A DNA stretch of 57,594 nt from Opitutaceae bacterium (GTDB lineage: Bacteria; Verrucomicrobiota; Verrucomicrobiia; Opitutales; Opitutaceae): NCBI GenBank assembly GCA_005792355.1, contig SXSC01000118.1:1-57594 (forward strand). Direction: 5' to 3'. Under the pieces are notes generated by a model, which ran no database searches, had not been told where the DNA came from, and saw nothing but the letters and a program-made list of their open reading frames with translations. Position 1 is the stretch's first letter. Each line of letters opens with the position of its first letter. Of this stretch, positions 8,050 to 15,650 are shown piece by piece. A program made the translations under genes and the position numbers.

Positions 8050-8831
8050 GCAAGCTGTCCCTCGCCGGTCGCCGCATCGCCGTCACCCGCGCGCGGGAAC
8101 AGACCTCGGAGTTGTCCGCCAAACTGGGGGCGCTCGGTGCCGAGGTCATGGAACTGCCGCTCATCACGATTTCAAAGGAGATCGACAAGCACACGCTGGC
8201 GGACGTGCTGACCGAACTCGGCGGCTACGATTGGATCGTTTTTACGAGTGCGAACGGCGTGATTTTTTTCTTCGAGGAGTTTCATCGGATCTTCGATGAC
8301 ATCCGTTCGCTCGGTCTGCTGCGTTGTGCGGCAATTGGCGATACGACAGCTGCGGCCATCCGCGCGCAGCACCTCAAGGTCGAATGCCAGCCCAAGGTCG
8401 CGACCGCCGCCGCGCTCGCCGACGAACTCATTGCCACCGGCGGCCTCGACAGCGCGAAGCTCCTCGTGATCACCGGCAATCTCAACCGGGATGAGCTGGT
8501 GGAAAAGCTCGAGGATGCCCGGGCGATCGTCGACCAGCTGCAAGTTTACAAGACGGAGAAAACGGATCTGACGACGCACCCGGCGGCGGCGGATTTTCGC
8601 GCACGCGGGGCGGATGCGGTGCTCTTTGCCAGCTCTTCGGCGGTCCAGTCGTTCATCGCTCAGGCCGTGGCCCTGAAACTGGCGCCGGCGTCGCAGCGAC
8701 CCCTCGCGGGCAGCATCGGCCCGCAGACCAGCGCGACGATGAAGCAGGCAGGTATGCCAATCGATTTCGAGGCGAAGACCCCCGGGCTCGACAGCCTGGT
8801 GGAGGCGCTGGTGGAGAAGCTGGGCAAATGA
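8046..8831 (+). CDS. hemD: Uroporphyrinogen-III synthase
   Basis: A 261-residue product from the ATG at 8046, overlapping the hemC stop. It shows the weakly conserved two-lobe HemD pattern: AVTRAREQ near the N-terminus, DWIVFTSANGV, ITGNLNRDEL in the middle and AVLFASSSAVQSF in the second lobe. It cyclises hydroxymethylbilane with inversion of ring D. Position right after hemC makes the call firm despite low family conservation. Its TGA overlaps the ATG of the next gene. Confidence 0.93.
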   Translation: MSKLSLAGRRIAVTRAREQTSELSAKLGALGAEVMELPLITISKEIDKHTLADVLTELGGYDWIVFTSANGVIFFFEEFHRIFDDIRSLGLLRCAAIGDTTAAAIRAQHLKVECQPKVATAAALADELIATGGLDSAKLLVITGNLNRDELVEKLEDARAIVDQLQVYKTEKTDLTTHPAAADFRARGADAVLFASSSAVQSFIAQAVALKLAPASQRPLAGSIGPQTSATMKQAGMPIDFEAKTPGLDSLVEALVEKLGK

Positions 8832-9922
8832 AAGTCCCATTCATTGACCTTGCGCAACAGCACCGTGCCCTGCGTGAGCCGGCCCTCGCCGCGCTGACCG
8901 CGACCTACGACGGCACGCGTTTCTGTCTCGGAAAGGATGTCGAGGACTTCGAGAATAATTTTGCCGCGACGCTCGGGTATCCGCGGGCGCTCGCGCTGAA
9001 CAGCGGCACATCGCCGCTGCACATCGCGTGCATGATCGCGGGATTCGGGCCCGGGGACGAGGTGATCACCGCGCCGTTTACCTTCATCTCGTCGGCCTGG
9101 GGCATCAGTTATGTCGGAGCCACGCCCGTCTTCGCGGATATCGAGGCGGGTACGTTCAATCTCGATCCGGAGAAACTGGCTGCCGCGATCACGCCGAGGA
9201 CCAAGGGTGTCATCGTGGTTCACCTCTTTGGCCAGCCGGCGCGGATGGACGAAATCATGGTAATCGCGCGGCGGCACGGTCTCTTCGTAATCGAGGACTG
9301 TGCCCAGGCGGTGGGCGCGGGTTACCGTGGCACGCCCGTCGGCCTCAGCGGCGATGTCGGGACGTTTAGCTTTTATCCCACCAAGAATCTGGGCGGATGC
9401 GGAGAGGGTGGTGCCTTCGTGGCGAAGGATGAGGCGATCCACACCAAAGCGCGGCACATCCGCGTACATGGTTCCGACCGGCGCTACTACCACGACATCG
9501 TCGGGGGAAATTTCCGGATGGACGGATTTCAAGGCGCGCTGCTCAACGTGAAACTCCCGCATTTGGCCGACTGGACCGCACGTCGCCGCGCAATCGCCGC
9601 CCGCTATCTGGCTGGAATCACGCTCGCCGAGGTCCGCCTGCCCGCGCAGCCGGACTACGGGCATTCGGTGTTCCACCAGTTCACGCTCCGCCATCCGCGA
9701 CGCGACGCGCTGCGCGAGCATCTCACGCGGCACGAGATCGGCACTGACCTGATCTACCCGGTGCCGTTGCACCTGCAGAGATGTTACGCGCATCTCGGCC
9801 GGGGGATCGGGTCGTTTCCGGTCGCGGAGGAGGCGGCGGCGACGTGCGTGAGCCTGCCGATCTTCCCCGAGCTCAGCGACGCGCAGGTCGAGCACGTCAT
9901 TCATTCGTTGAACCGGTTTTGA
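8828..9922 (+). CDS. DegT/DnrJ/EryC1-family PLP aminotransferase
   Basis: A 364-residue sugar-aminotransferase-type protein. The PLP lysine lies in SFYPTKNLGG, the substrate and PLP region in LNSGTSPLHIA, and the Asp of the cofactor site in IEDCAQAVGA. The GNFRMDGFQGALL block is typical of the family. Members transaminate keto-sugars in nucleotide-sugar or polysaccharide synthesis, and a few act as regulators or dehydratases. The substrate cannot be assigned. Its ATG overlaps the hemD stop, so it is translationally coupled to heme genes with which it shares no obvious pathway. Confidence 0.9.
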   Translation: MKVPFIDLAQQHRALREPALAALTATYDGTRFCLGKDVEDFENNFAATLGYPRALALNSGTSPLHIACMIAGFGPGDEVITAPFTFISSAWGISYVGATPVFADIEAGTFNLDPEKLAAAITPRTKGVIVVHLFGQPARMDEIMVIARRHGLFVIEDCAQAVGAGYRGTPVGLSGDVGTFSFYPTKNLGGCGEGGAFVAKDEAIHTKARHIRVHGSDRRYYHDIVGGNFRMDGFQGALLNVKLPHLADWTARRRAIAARYLAGITLAEVRLPAQPDYGHSVFHQFTLRHPRRDALREHLTRHEIGTDLIYPVPLHLQRCYAHLGRGIGSFPVAEEAAATCVSLPIFPELSDAQVEHVIHSLNRF

Positions 9923-9966
9923 CCACGGATTCGAACTGTTTTTGTTCGTGTCGATCCCGGTGATCA

Positions 9967-10644
9967 ATGGTTGAATCCCCTCCGATGATTGACGGTATCA
10001 GATTCAAGGTTTGCGGGCTGACGTCGCTGGTCGACGCGGAGTTCGCGGATCGTTGCGGGGCGGATTATCTCGGGTTCGTGCTGCATCCGGCCTCGCCGCG
10101 CGGCATTTCGCTCGCCCAGTTTTCCGCGATGGCACCGCGGTTGCCGGCCCGGCGAAAAGTCGCGGTCTCGGTCGAGCCGAAGGGCGGGGACCTTGCGGCG
10201 ATGCGCGACGCGGGTTTCGATTATTTTCAGATCCATTTCCGACCGGAGACAACCGAGGCACAGCTCGCCGAGTGGTCGCAGCTCGTCGGGGCGAAGCACC
10301 TCTGGCTGGCGCCGAAGCTCCCGCCCGGTGCGGAGGTGACATCCGCGACCCGGGACCTGGCTAAATTTATTCTCCTCGATACGTTTCATCCCGGGGTCTT
10401 CGGCGGGTCCGGCCAGACGGGAGACTGGGGCAAATTTGCGCGCCACCAGGCGGCGCATCCGGAGAATATCTGGATTCTCGCCGGCGGGTTAAACGCCGAC
10501 AACATCGCCGACGCCCTTGGGCAGAGCGGCGCCCGGTTCGTCGATGTGAACAGCGGTGTCGAATCGGCGCCCGGCGTCAAGGACGAGGCGAAGCTCAAGC
10601 GCTTTGTCGTGGCGCTCCATCAGGCGGCGACAGCCCGCCGCTGA
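9967..10644 (+). CDS. trpF: Phosphoribosylanthranilate isomerase
   Basis: A 225-residue TIM-barrel enzyme for the Amadori rearrangement in tryptophan synthesis. The catalytic Cys is in FKVCGLT and the catalytic Asp is in ILLDTFHPGVFGGSG. Phosphate binding is in ILAGGLNADN and in VDVNSGVE near the C-terminus. The ATG at 9967 is used; the ATG at 9985 (MIDGIRFK) fits the family length slightly better. No other trp genes are nearby. It is on the same strand as the hem run, 44 bases after the aminotransferase. The next gene converges with a four-base gap. Confidence 0.93.
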   Translation: MVESPPMIDGIRFKVCGLTSLVDAEFADRCGADYLGFVLHPASPRGISLAQFSAMAPRLPARRKVAVSVEPKGGDLAAMRDAGFDYFQIHFRPETTEAQLAEWSQLVGAKHLWLAPKLPPGAEVTSATRDLAKFILLDTFHPGVFGGSGQTGDWGKFARHQAAHPENIWILAGGLNADNIADALGQSGARFVDVNSGVESAPGVKDEAKLKRFVVALHQAATARR

Positions 10645-10648
10645 CGAT

Positions 10649-11149
10649 TCAAGCGGCGCGGAGTGCGAGGGCGCGTTCGTGTTCGAGGAGACGCTGCTTC
10701 AGCTTCTCGCCAAAGGCAAAACCCGTGAGCGAGCCGTCGGCGCCAATCACGCGATGGCACGGAACGATCAGGCAGATCGGGTTCGTCGCGTTCGCCCGGC
10801 CCACGGCCCGCGACGCGGCGGGGTTGCCGAGTTGGGCCGCGAGCTGGCCGTAGCTGCGCGTTTCGCCAAAGGGAATCGCGCGCAGCGCCGTCCAGACGCG
10901 CTGTTGAAACGCCGTGCCGCGCGGCGCGAGCGGCAAGTCGAAGTCGCGCCGGTCGCCCGCGAGGTACGCGAGCACCTGCTCGCGCGCCCGAGCCCCCGCG
11001 GACTTGTCACCTCTTAGGTGACAAGTCTGGAGTCGTTCGCGGAGTTTCGCGAGGTCGCCAAAGGCGGTGGCGAGGACGGCGCCGGCGTCGTCGACCGCGA
11101 TGGAGAAGGGACCGAACGGAGTGCGGAACGTTTCGTACGAGTGACTCAT
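10649..11149 (-). CDS. ogt: Methylated-DNA--protein-cysteine methyltransferase
   Basis: A 166-residue repair protein. It carries the active-site IVPCHRVIG with the alkyl-accepting Cys, and the upstream ASRAVGRANATNP helix that flips the damaged base. It removes O6-alkyl groups from guanine in a suicide reaction. The N-terminal half (residues 1-75) is the usual poorly conserved RNase H-like domain. Its ATG overlaps the stop of the ada/alkA-type gene upstream (TCAT at 11146-11149), so the two repair proteins are made from one transcript. Confidence 0.93.
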   Translation of the reverse strand: MSHSYETFRTPFGPFSIAVDDAGAVLATAFGDLAKLRERLQTCHLRGDKSAGARAREQVLAYLAGDRRDFDLPLAPRGTAFQQRVWTALRAIPFGETRSYGQLAAQLGNPAASRAVGRANATNPICLIVPCHRVIGADGSLTGFAFGEKLKQRLLEHERALALRAA

Positions 11150-12621
11150 GAGGGAAGGGGTCGGTTAAATTGCCAGAGGTGCGCCGTGGCGAGGCTGCGA
11201 TAGGGAGAGAAAACGGTCATGAGGCGCCGCGTCGCGTCGACGTCTGGTCGCTCATCGAGTTTCAGCAGGTCCTGAAGTCCGCTGGTCACGCCGGTGTCGC
11301 CGAGAGGCACGCAGTCGGGGAAGCCGAGCGACCGCATCAGCAGATAGTTCACCGACCACGGACCGAGGCCGCGGATCGCGAGCAACGTGCGCTCGGCGCG
11401 GGTGGCGGACATCTGGCGGAGCGCTTCGAGGTCGAGGGTGCCTGCGGCGATGAGGCGCGCGGTGGCGATGACGTAGTCGGCTTTCTGGCGGGAGAATTGA
11501 TGCGGCAGCAAATCGGCCGGTTCGAGCGCGGCCACGGCGGCGGGCGTGGGTGGAGTGTAGAGGCCGTTGGGCAGAAGCCTACCGGTACGTTCCACGAGCC
11601 GGCGCTTGAGCACGCACGCGAAGGCAAAGTTGATTTGTTGTCCGATTATCGACCAAAGCAGCCCGTCGAAGACCGAGGGTGTTTGCGCGATGCGCAGTTC
11701 GGGCCGCCCCACAACGAGCCGGGCGAGGCCGAGTTTGCGGGCGAGGCGGGCAAAGGCGGCGGCGTCCTGATCGAGGCCGAGCAGGCCGAGGACGAGTGCA
11801 TGCGCCTCGACCAGGTGGGCGGAAGATTGGTGGACTCCGGGCGGAGTAGCAATTTGCGGCGCCGCGGGATCACCGTCCACCTCGACTGCGACCCGGTTCG
11901 GCGAAAGATGGAGGCGGAGCACGGCGGGCCGGCCGCCCAGGTGCACGGCGCTCTCGTAGGAATCGCCGGCGAGACGCTCGGTCGCGCTTTGAGTGTCCCG
12001 ACCCAAGGCACGTCGCAGGTAGGCGAGCGGATAGCCTTCAGGCAGTGTGACCTCGAACCTGTTTCCGCTGCGCAGCTCGCGATAGCTTGCCGGGGTGAGG
12101 CCGTTCAAGCGCCGGAATTGATCGTGAAATGCCGACTGCGAATCGAAGCCAACGTCGGCCGCGATTTCCAGCAGCCCGGCGGCCGTGGTTGCGAGCCGGT
12201 GCTTCGCCGCGGTGAGGCGCGCGCGCAGGAGCAGATCCGCCGGAGTCGTGTGGTAGTGCTGGCGAAACAGCTCGAACAGCCGCGTCGTGCCGAAGCCCGA
12301 GCGTCGCACCACCGCGCGGGCGTCGGCGAAGGCTGCGGGGTTGGCGCGCATTTCGCCGACGAGCGTCTCGATGTCCGCGAGCACGGGATCGGCGCCGCGC
12401 GCGAAATCGTCCGGGTGGCATTTCTTGCACGGTCGCAGGCCGGCCCCCCTGGCGGCTTCGCAGGTCGGGAAGAAACGGACATTCGTCGGTTTCGGTTTGC
12501 GCGCCTTGCACGCCGGCAGGCAGTAGATCCCGGTCGTGAGCACGCCCGTGAAAAACCGGCCGTTGCAGGTCGCGTCGCTCTGCAGCACGCGGGCGAACAT
12601 GGCGGTATGGGTCAGACGCAT
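11146..12621 (-). CDS. alkA: Ada-type regulator fused to AlkA DNA glycosylase
   Basis: A 491-residue three-part fusion. Residues 1-70 are the Ada zinc domain: Cys34, Cys38, Cys65 and Cys68 have the C-x3-C-x26-C-x2-C spacing of E. coli Ada, whose first Cys accepts methyl groups from phosphotriesters. Residues ~80-180 are an AraC-type HTH (GLLEIAADVGFDSQSAFHDQ). Residues ~185-490 are an AlkA 3-methyladenine glycosylase with the helix-hairpin-helix AIRGLGPWSVNYLLMR and a downstream catalytic-type Asp in VPLGDTGV. It probably senses alkylation, activates its own operon and excises alkylated bases. ogt follows, translationally coupled. Confidence 0.93.
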   Translation of the reverse strand: MRLTHTAMFARVLQSDATCNGRFFTGVLTTGIYCLPACKARKPKPTNVRFFPTCEAARGAGLRPCKKCHPDDFARGADPVLADIETLVGEMRANPAAFADARAVVRRSGFGTTRLFELFRQHYHTTPADLLLRARLTAAKHRLATTAAGLLEIAADVGFDSQSAFHDQFRRLNGLTPASYRELRSGNRFEVTLPEGYPLAYLRRALGRDTQSATERLAGDSYESAVHLGGRPAVLRLHLSPNRVAVEVDGDPAAPQIATPPGVHQSSAHLVEAHALVLGLLGLDQDAAAFARLARKLGLARLVVGRPELRIAQTPSVFDGLLWSIIGQQINFAFACVLKRRLVERTGRLLPNGLYTPPTPAAVAALEPADLLPHQFSRQKADYVIATARLIAAGTLDLEALRQMSATRAERTLLAIRGLGPWSVNYLLMRSLGFPDCVPLGDTGVTSGLQDLLKLDERPDVDATRRLMTVFSPYRSLATAHLWQFNRPLPS

Positions 12622-12932
12622 GGGTGGATGATGGGATGCGGAAGCATCGTGCGACTTATGAACTCACGTGGAAACATGGGGACACTTTAGCGCAAGAGTG
12701 TCGGCGGTGTCGTCCGGAAAATTTCGGAGCAATTTTACGGGTCGCCGTGACCGGCCACGCCGCACGTGCGAGCCCGCATTTTTCGCACGGCTTCGTGACG
12801 ATTCTATGTTCCTGGTTTCTCGTGCTTGTTTTCGCGCTCGATCTCGAACGGCGCGGGTGCAAGTGCGATTACGAGCATGATCACGAGGATATCTTCGGTT
12901 GCGGCTGTGAGCCGCGGTGCGAGAAGTCCGCT
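12622..12932. other. Gene-free stretch with a hexamer inverted array
   Basis: About 310 bases between the divergent start of the ada/alkA fusion and the 3' end of the DUF2237 gene. No open frame here has a convincing composition. It should contain the ada/alkA promoter. The only structure I see is the paired hexamer array at 12817-12890. Confidence 0.6.
12817..12890. repeat. Paired hexamer arrays in inverted orientation
   Basis: The left arm reads in 6-base steps CTCGTG, CTTGTT, TTCGCG, CTCGAT, CTCGAA (from about 12818). The right arm reads TGCGAT, TACGAG, CATGAT, CACGAG (about 12864-12887). The arms are imperfect reverse complements around a ~14-base spacer. Confidence 0.6.
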
Positions 12933-13304
12933 TTAGGCGGTTGCGTGTTGTTGGAGGACTTCGAGGGGCACGATCTCGAGGGTGCGTTCGTGGGTCGCGG
13001 CGAGCACGATGGGGGCGGCGACGTCGCCTTCGAGCAGTTCGAGCCACCGGCCGGCGCAGACGCACCAGCGATCGCCCGGTTTGAGTCCCGGGAACCCGTA
13101 GGCGGGCGCCGGGGTGGACAGATCGTTGCCGATCACGCGGCTGGCCTCGAGAAATTGTTCGGTCACCTCAACACAGACGGTGTGGCAGCCGTGATCCTCG
13201 GCGCACGTGTCGCAACGGCCGTTGCGAAAAAAGCCGGTCAGAGGGTCGGTCGAACACGGCCGCAAGGGGCCGCCAAGCACGTTGCGCGAGGGCAAGGGAG
13301 TCAT
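12933..13304 (-). CDS. DUF2237 family protein
   Basis: A 123-residue small protein with the full DUF2237 pattern. NVLGGPLRPCSTDPLTGFFR is followed by four spaced Cys/His residues (CDTCAEDHGCHTVC) and EFLEASRVIGNDLSTPAP, and it ends with WCVCAGRW. The conserved Cys and His residues suggest metal binding or redox chemistry, but no biochemical role is established that I know of. It is divergent from the yqeY-like gene by about 50 bases. Confidence 0.88.
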   Translation of the reverse strand: MTPLPSRNVLGGPLRPCSTDPLTGFFRNGRCDTCAEDHGCHTVCVEVTEQFLEASRVIGNDLSTPAPAYGFPGLKPGDRWCVCAGRWLELLEGDVAAPIVLAATHERTLEIVPLEVLQQHATA

Positions 13305-13355
13305 CGCGGCCAGCAGAACACGGTTGCGCTCGGCGATGCACGACTAGATTTTCCC

Positions 13356-13814
13356 ATGACTCCCATGCCGACCATCTACGAAACCCTCCGCGCCGACATC
13401 GTCACCGCCATGCGGGCCCGCGACTCCCTCACCACGACGGCACTCCGCACCGCCGACGCCGCCATCAAGCGGGCCGCAATGGATTTGAACAAGGAGATCG
13501 ATGACCCGCTCACGATCGGGACGGTGCGCAAGGCGGTGAAAAATCTCGCGGATGCGAAGGTGGAGTTCGAACGAGGTGGCCGCCCCGATCTGGTGGCGGC
13601 GAACGAGGTGGAGATTCGCATCCTCGAGAAATACCTGCCGAAGGGCATCGAGGGCGCCCAACTCGAGGCGCTCATCACCGCGGCGATTCAGGAAACCGGA
13701 GCCGGGTCGAAAAAAGAAATGGGCAAGGTGATTGGCGTGCTCAAGAGACTGCCGGAGGCGTCGCTGATCGACTTCGGCGCCGTCAGCAAAATCGTGCAAG
13801 CGAAGCTGCCGTAA
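13356..13814 (+). CDS. GatB/YqeY domain protein
   Basis: A 152-residue YqeY-like protein (TIYETLRADIVTAMRARDSL; LEKYLPKGIEGAQLEALI; GSKKEMGKVIGVLK). The YqeY fold matches the C-terminal tRNA-binding part of the GatB amidotransferase subunit, and free-standing members are widespread with no fixed function. I use the ATG at 13356; an ATG at 13365 is equally possible. The same frame is open far upstream to 12624, but that part lies antisense to DUF2237 and has no family similarity. Confidence 0.88.
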   Translation: MTPMPTIYETLRADIVTAMRARDSLTTTALRTADAAIKRAAMDLNKEIDDPLTIGTVRKAVKNLADAKVEFERGGRPDLVAANEVEIRILEKYLPKGIEGAQLEALITAAIQETGAGSKKEMGKVIGVLKRLPEASLIDFGAVSKIVQAKLP

Positions 13815-14314
13815 CCGGCGTTTTTCACCCTCGCGGGGATTGGTGCGGGTTTCGAGTCGCCGACCGAGTTTACCTGCGAAAGCGGTCTGGGGTCGACTCA
13901 GCAACTCGAGGTGCTTTTCTCAATAATTGCGACTTTTACGAAGACCTTGAGGCTTTCGACCATGGCGACGCCGATCTTTGCGTGTGTCCGGGCGATGACT
14001 CATCCCTCGTCAGCCCAGTCGCTCGTCGGGTTGATGATCCTGACTTCGCGACTGCCAATCGGCTGGGAAAGGCATTGAATTCAATGCGCCGGCTGACTCG
14101 CACGCGCACATACTTTCACTGGAGTTCCTTCGCCGCTCTGGAGATCAGGAAAATGTGCTCCAAAAAAATCTGCACTTGGCCGCAATTTTCAGTTGCTTGG
14201 AGGCTAGATCTGAGGCGTAGCTAGTGGTCGTCAGAATCTTACCTTCGCTCTTGCGTATGTAGAAGATTTGCATCAACACTCGTTCTAGTTCCAGTTTATC
14301 CTCACCTTCCATCC
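13815..14314. other. Gene-free stretch upstream of the repeat protein
   Basis: About 500 bases that look less GC-rich than the surroundings, with no convincing gene. It contains one perfect 14-base palindrome, CATTGAATTCAATG (14073-14086), that could be an operator. It presumably holds the promoter and a long leader for the repetitive protein at 14315. No riboswitch fold is recognised. Confidence 0.55.
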
Positions 14315-15439
14315 ATGAAAATCCGCTCATTACTACTCGTCGCCTTGGTAGGATTGACCTCCTCCATCGCTTTGGCCCAAACGCAAGCTCAAGTGACCCA
14401 GGCACTCACTACTGCCATCGCTGCGAATCCGCAGAATGCTGAAGCACTTGTCGCGGCCGCTCTTGCCCAGAATCCTGGCATGGCTGTTGCGATCACAACC
14501 GCCGGTGTGGCCGCCGCTCCGGCTAGCGCCGCTGCGATTACGACTGCTGCGGTGACCGCTGCTCCGGCATCCGCCGCCGCAGTCACGACCGCCGCTGTAA
14601 ACGCCGCTCCTGCCGCAGCCGCTGCCGCCATCACGACGGCTGCTGTGACCGCCGCCCCTGCTGCCGCTGCGGCTATTACGACCGCCGCTGTCAGCGCTAG
14701 ACCCGCTGCCGCCGCTGCCATCACGACTGCTGCTGTCACTGCGGCACCGGCCCAAGCTGCTGCGGTTACCACCGCCGCCGTCACCGCTGCGCCGGCAGCC
14801 GCTGCCGCAATTACGACCGCCGCCGTCACTGCGGCGCCGACTCAAGCTGCCGCGGTAACCACCGCCGCCGTCACGGCTGCTCCGACCCAAGCTGCCGCGG
14901 TAACCACGGCCGCCGTCACTGCGGCGCCGACTCAAGCTGCCGCGGTAACCACCGCCGCTGTCACCGCCGCTCCTGCCGCTTCCGCCGCTGCAGTCACGAC
15001 GGCCGCCGTGACCGCCGCTCCGGCCGCCGCCGCTGCTGCAATTACGACAGCCGCTGTGAGTGCTGCTCCGGCATCCGCTGCCGCGATTACGACGGCCGCC
15101 GTAACCGCCGCGCCTGCTTCCGCTGCCGCAATTACCACGGCTGCTGTGACTGCCGCGCCTGCGGCAGCCGCTGCGATTACAACTGCAGCCGTGAGCGCTG
15201 CACCCGCGACCGCTACCGTCGCGATTACTACGGCTGCCGTGAGCGCTGCACCCGCGACCGCTACCGTCGCGATTACTACGGCTGCCGTGACCGCTGCTCC
15301 CGCCGCCGCCGCTGCAATCAACGCTGCCGCTGCTGTCGCGATTCCTGCACCTGCTGTCGCGATTCCTGCACCTGTCGTGGGGGTTCCCGTGGTGACCCCT
15401 CCGATCAACCCGAATCTAAACGTCAGCGGATCCTCCTGA
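14315..15439 (+). CDS. Secreted Ala/Thr/Pro protein of 15-residue tandem repeats
   Basis: A 374-residue protein. A clear signal peptide (MKIRSLLLVALVGLTSSIALA) precedes about 20 tandem 15-residue units, a few of 16. The core unit reads A-I/V-TTAAV-T/S-AAP-A/T-x-AA. The first two units are less worn (TTAIAANPQNAEA and VAAALAQNPGMAVA). They show the likely ancestral unit: a ten-residue helix ending in a Pro turn. The tail changes to AIPAPAV/PVVTPP and ends in a Ser-rich stretch. The period suggests a regular alpha-solenoid or rod. There is no enzyme motif, Cys or anchoring signal. It is flanked by a 500-base gap and a strong terminator, so it is monocistronic. The family is not one I can name. 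Confidence 0.85.
   Translation: MKIRSLLLVALVGLTSSIALAQTQAQVTQALTTAIAANPQNAEALVAAALAQNPGMAVAITTAGVAAAPASAAAITTAAVTAAPASAAAVTTAAVNAAPAAAAAAITTAAVTAAPAAAAAITTAAVSARPAAAAAITTAAVTAAPAQAAAVTTAAVTAAPAAAAAITTAAVTAAPTQAAAVTTAAVTAAPTQAAAVTTAAVTAAPTQAAAVTTAAVTAAPAASAAAVTTAAVTAAPAAAAAAITTAAVSAAPASAAAITTAAVTAAPASAAAITTAAVTAAPAAAAAITTAAVSAAPATATVAITTAAVSAAPATATVAITTAAVTAAPAAAAAINAAAAVAIPAPAVAIPAPVVGVPVVTPPINPNLNVSGSS
14480..15373 (+). repeat. 45-48-base coding tandem repeats
   Basis: The DNA beneath the repeat protein is itself repetitive. A 45-base unit around GTCACTGCGGCGCCGACTCA recurs three times nearly exactly between about 14819 and 14953. A 48-base unit is duplicated exactly, 15191-15238 and 15239-15286. 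A 21-base unit is duplicated at 15332-15352 and 15353-15373. Older units differ mainly at silent positions. Confidence 0.85.
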
Positions 15440-15463
15440 TCAGGATCTTCCAATCATCAATCA

Positions 15464-15495
15464 AGCGCCGGTCGAAACGACCGGCGCTTTTTTTT
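15464..15495 (+). terminator. Rho-independent terminator
   Basis: A perfect 11-base stem, AGCGCCGGTCG / CGACCGGCGCT, with an AAA loop is followed by a run of T. It ends the transcript of the repeat-protein gene, 25 bases after its stop. Confidence 0.93.
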
Positions 15496-15650
15496 GCCCC
15501 GAAATTTGTATTGCGCGCTTGGATGCAAATATTCGATGGGATCGGGTGCTTGGAACTCCGGCGATTATCCTGGCCGCATCCGTCGGAAACCGCCGCCGGA
15601 ATGACCGGGCGAGGTCTCAACAAAAATTCAAACCATCAGGGATAGCGGGA

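Noticed and set aside
11170..12690. A 506-codon open frame antisense to the ada/alkA fusion
   Set aside because: The sense strand has all Ada and AlkA motifs; the antisense product has none.
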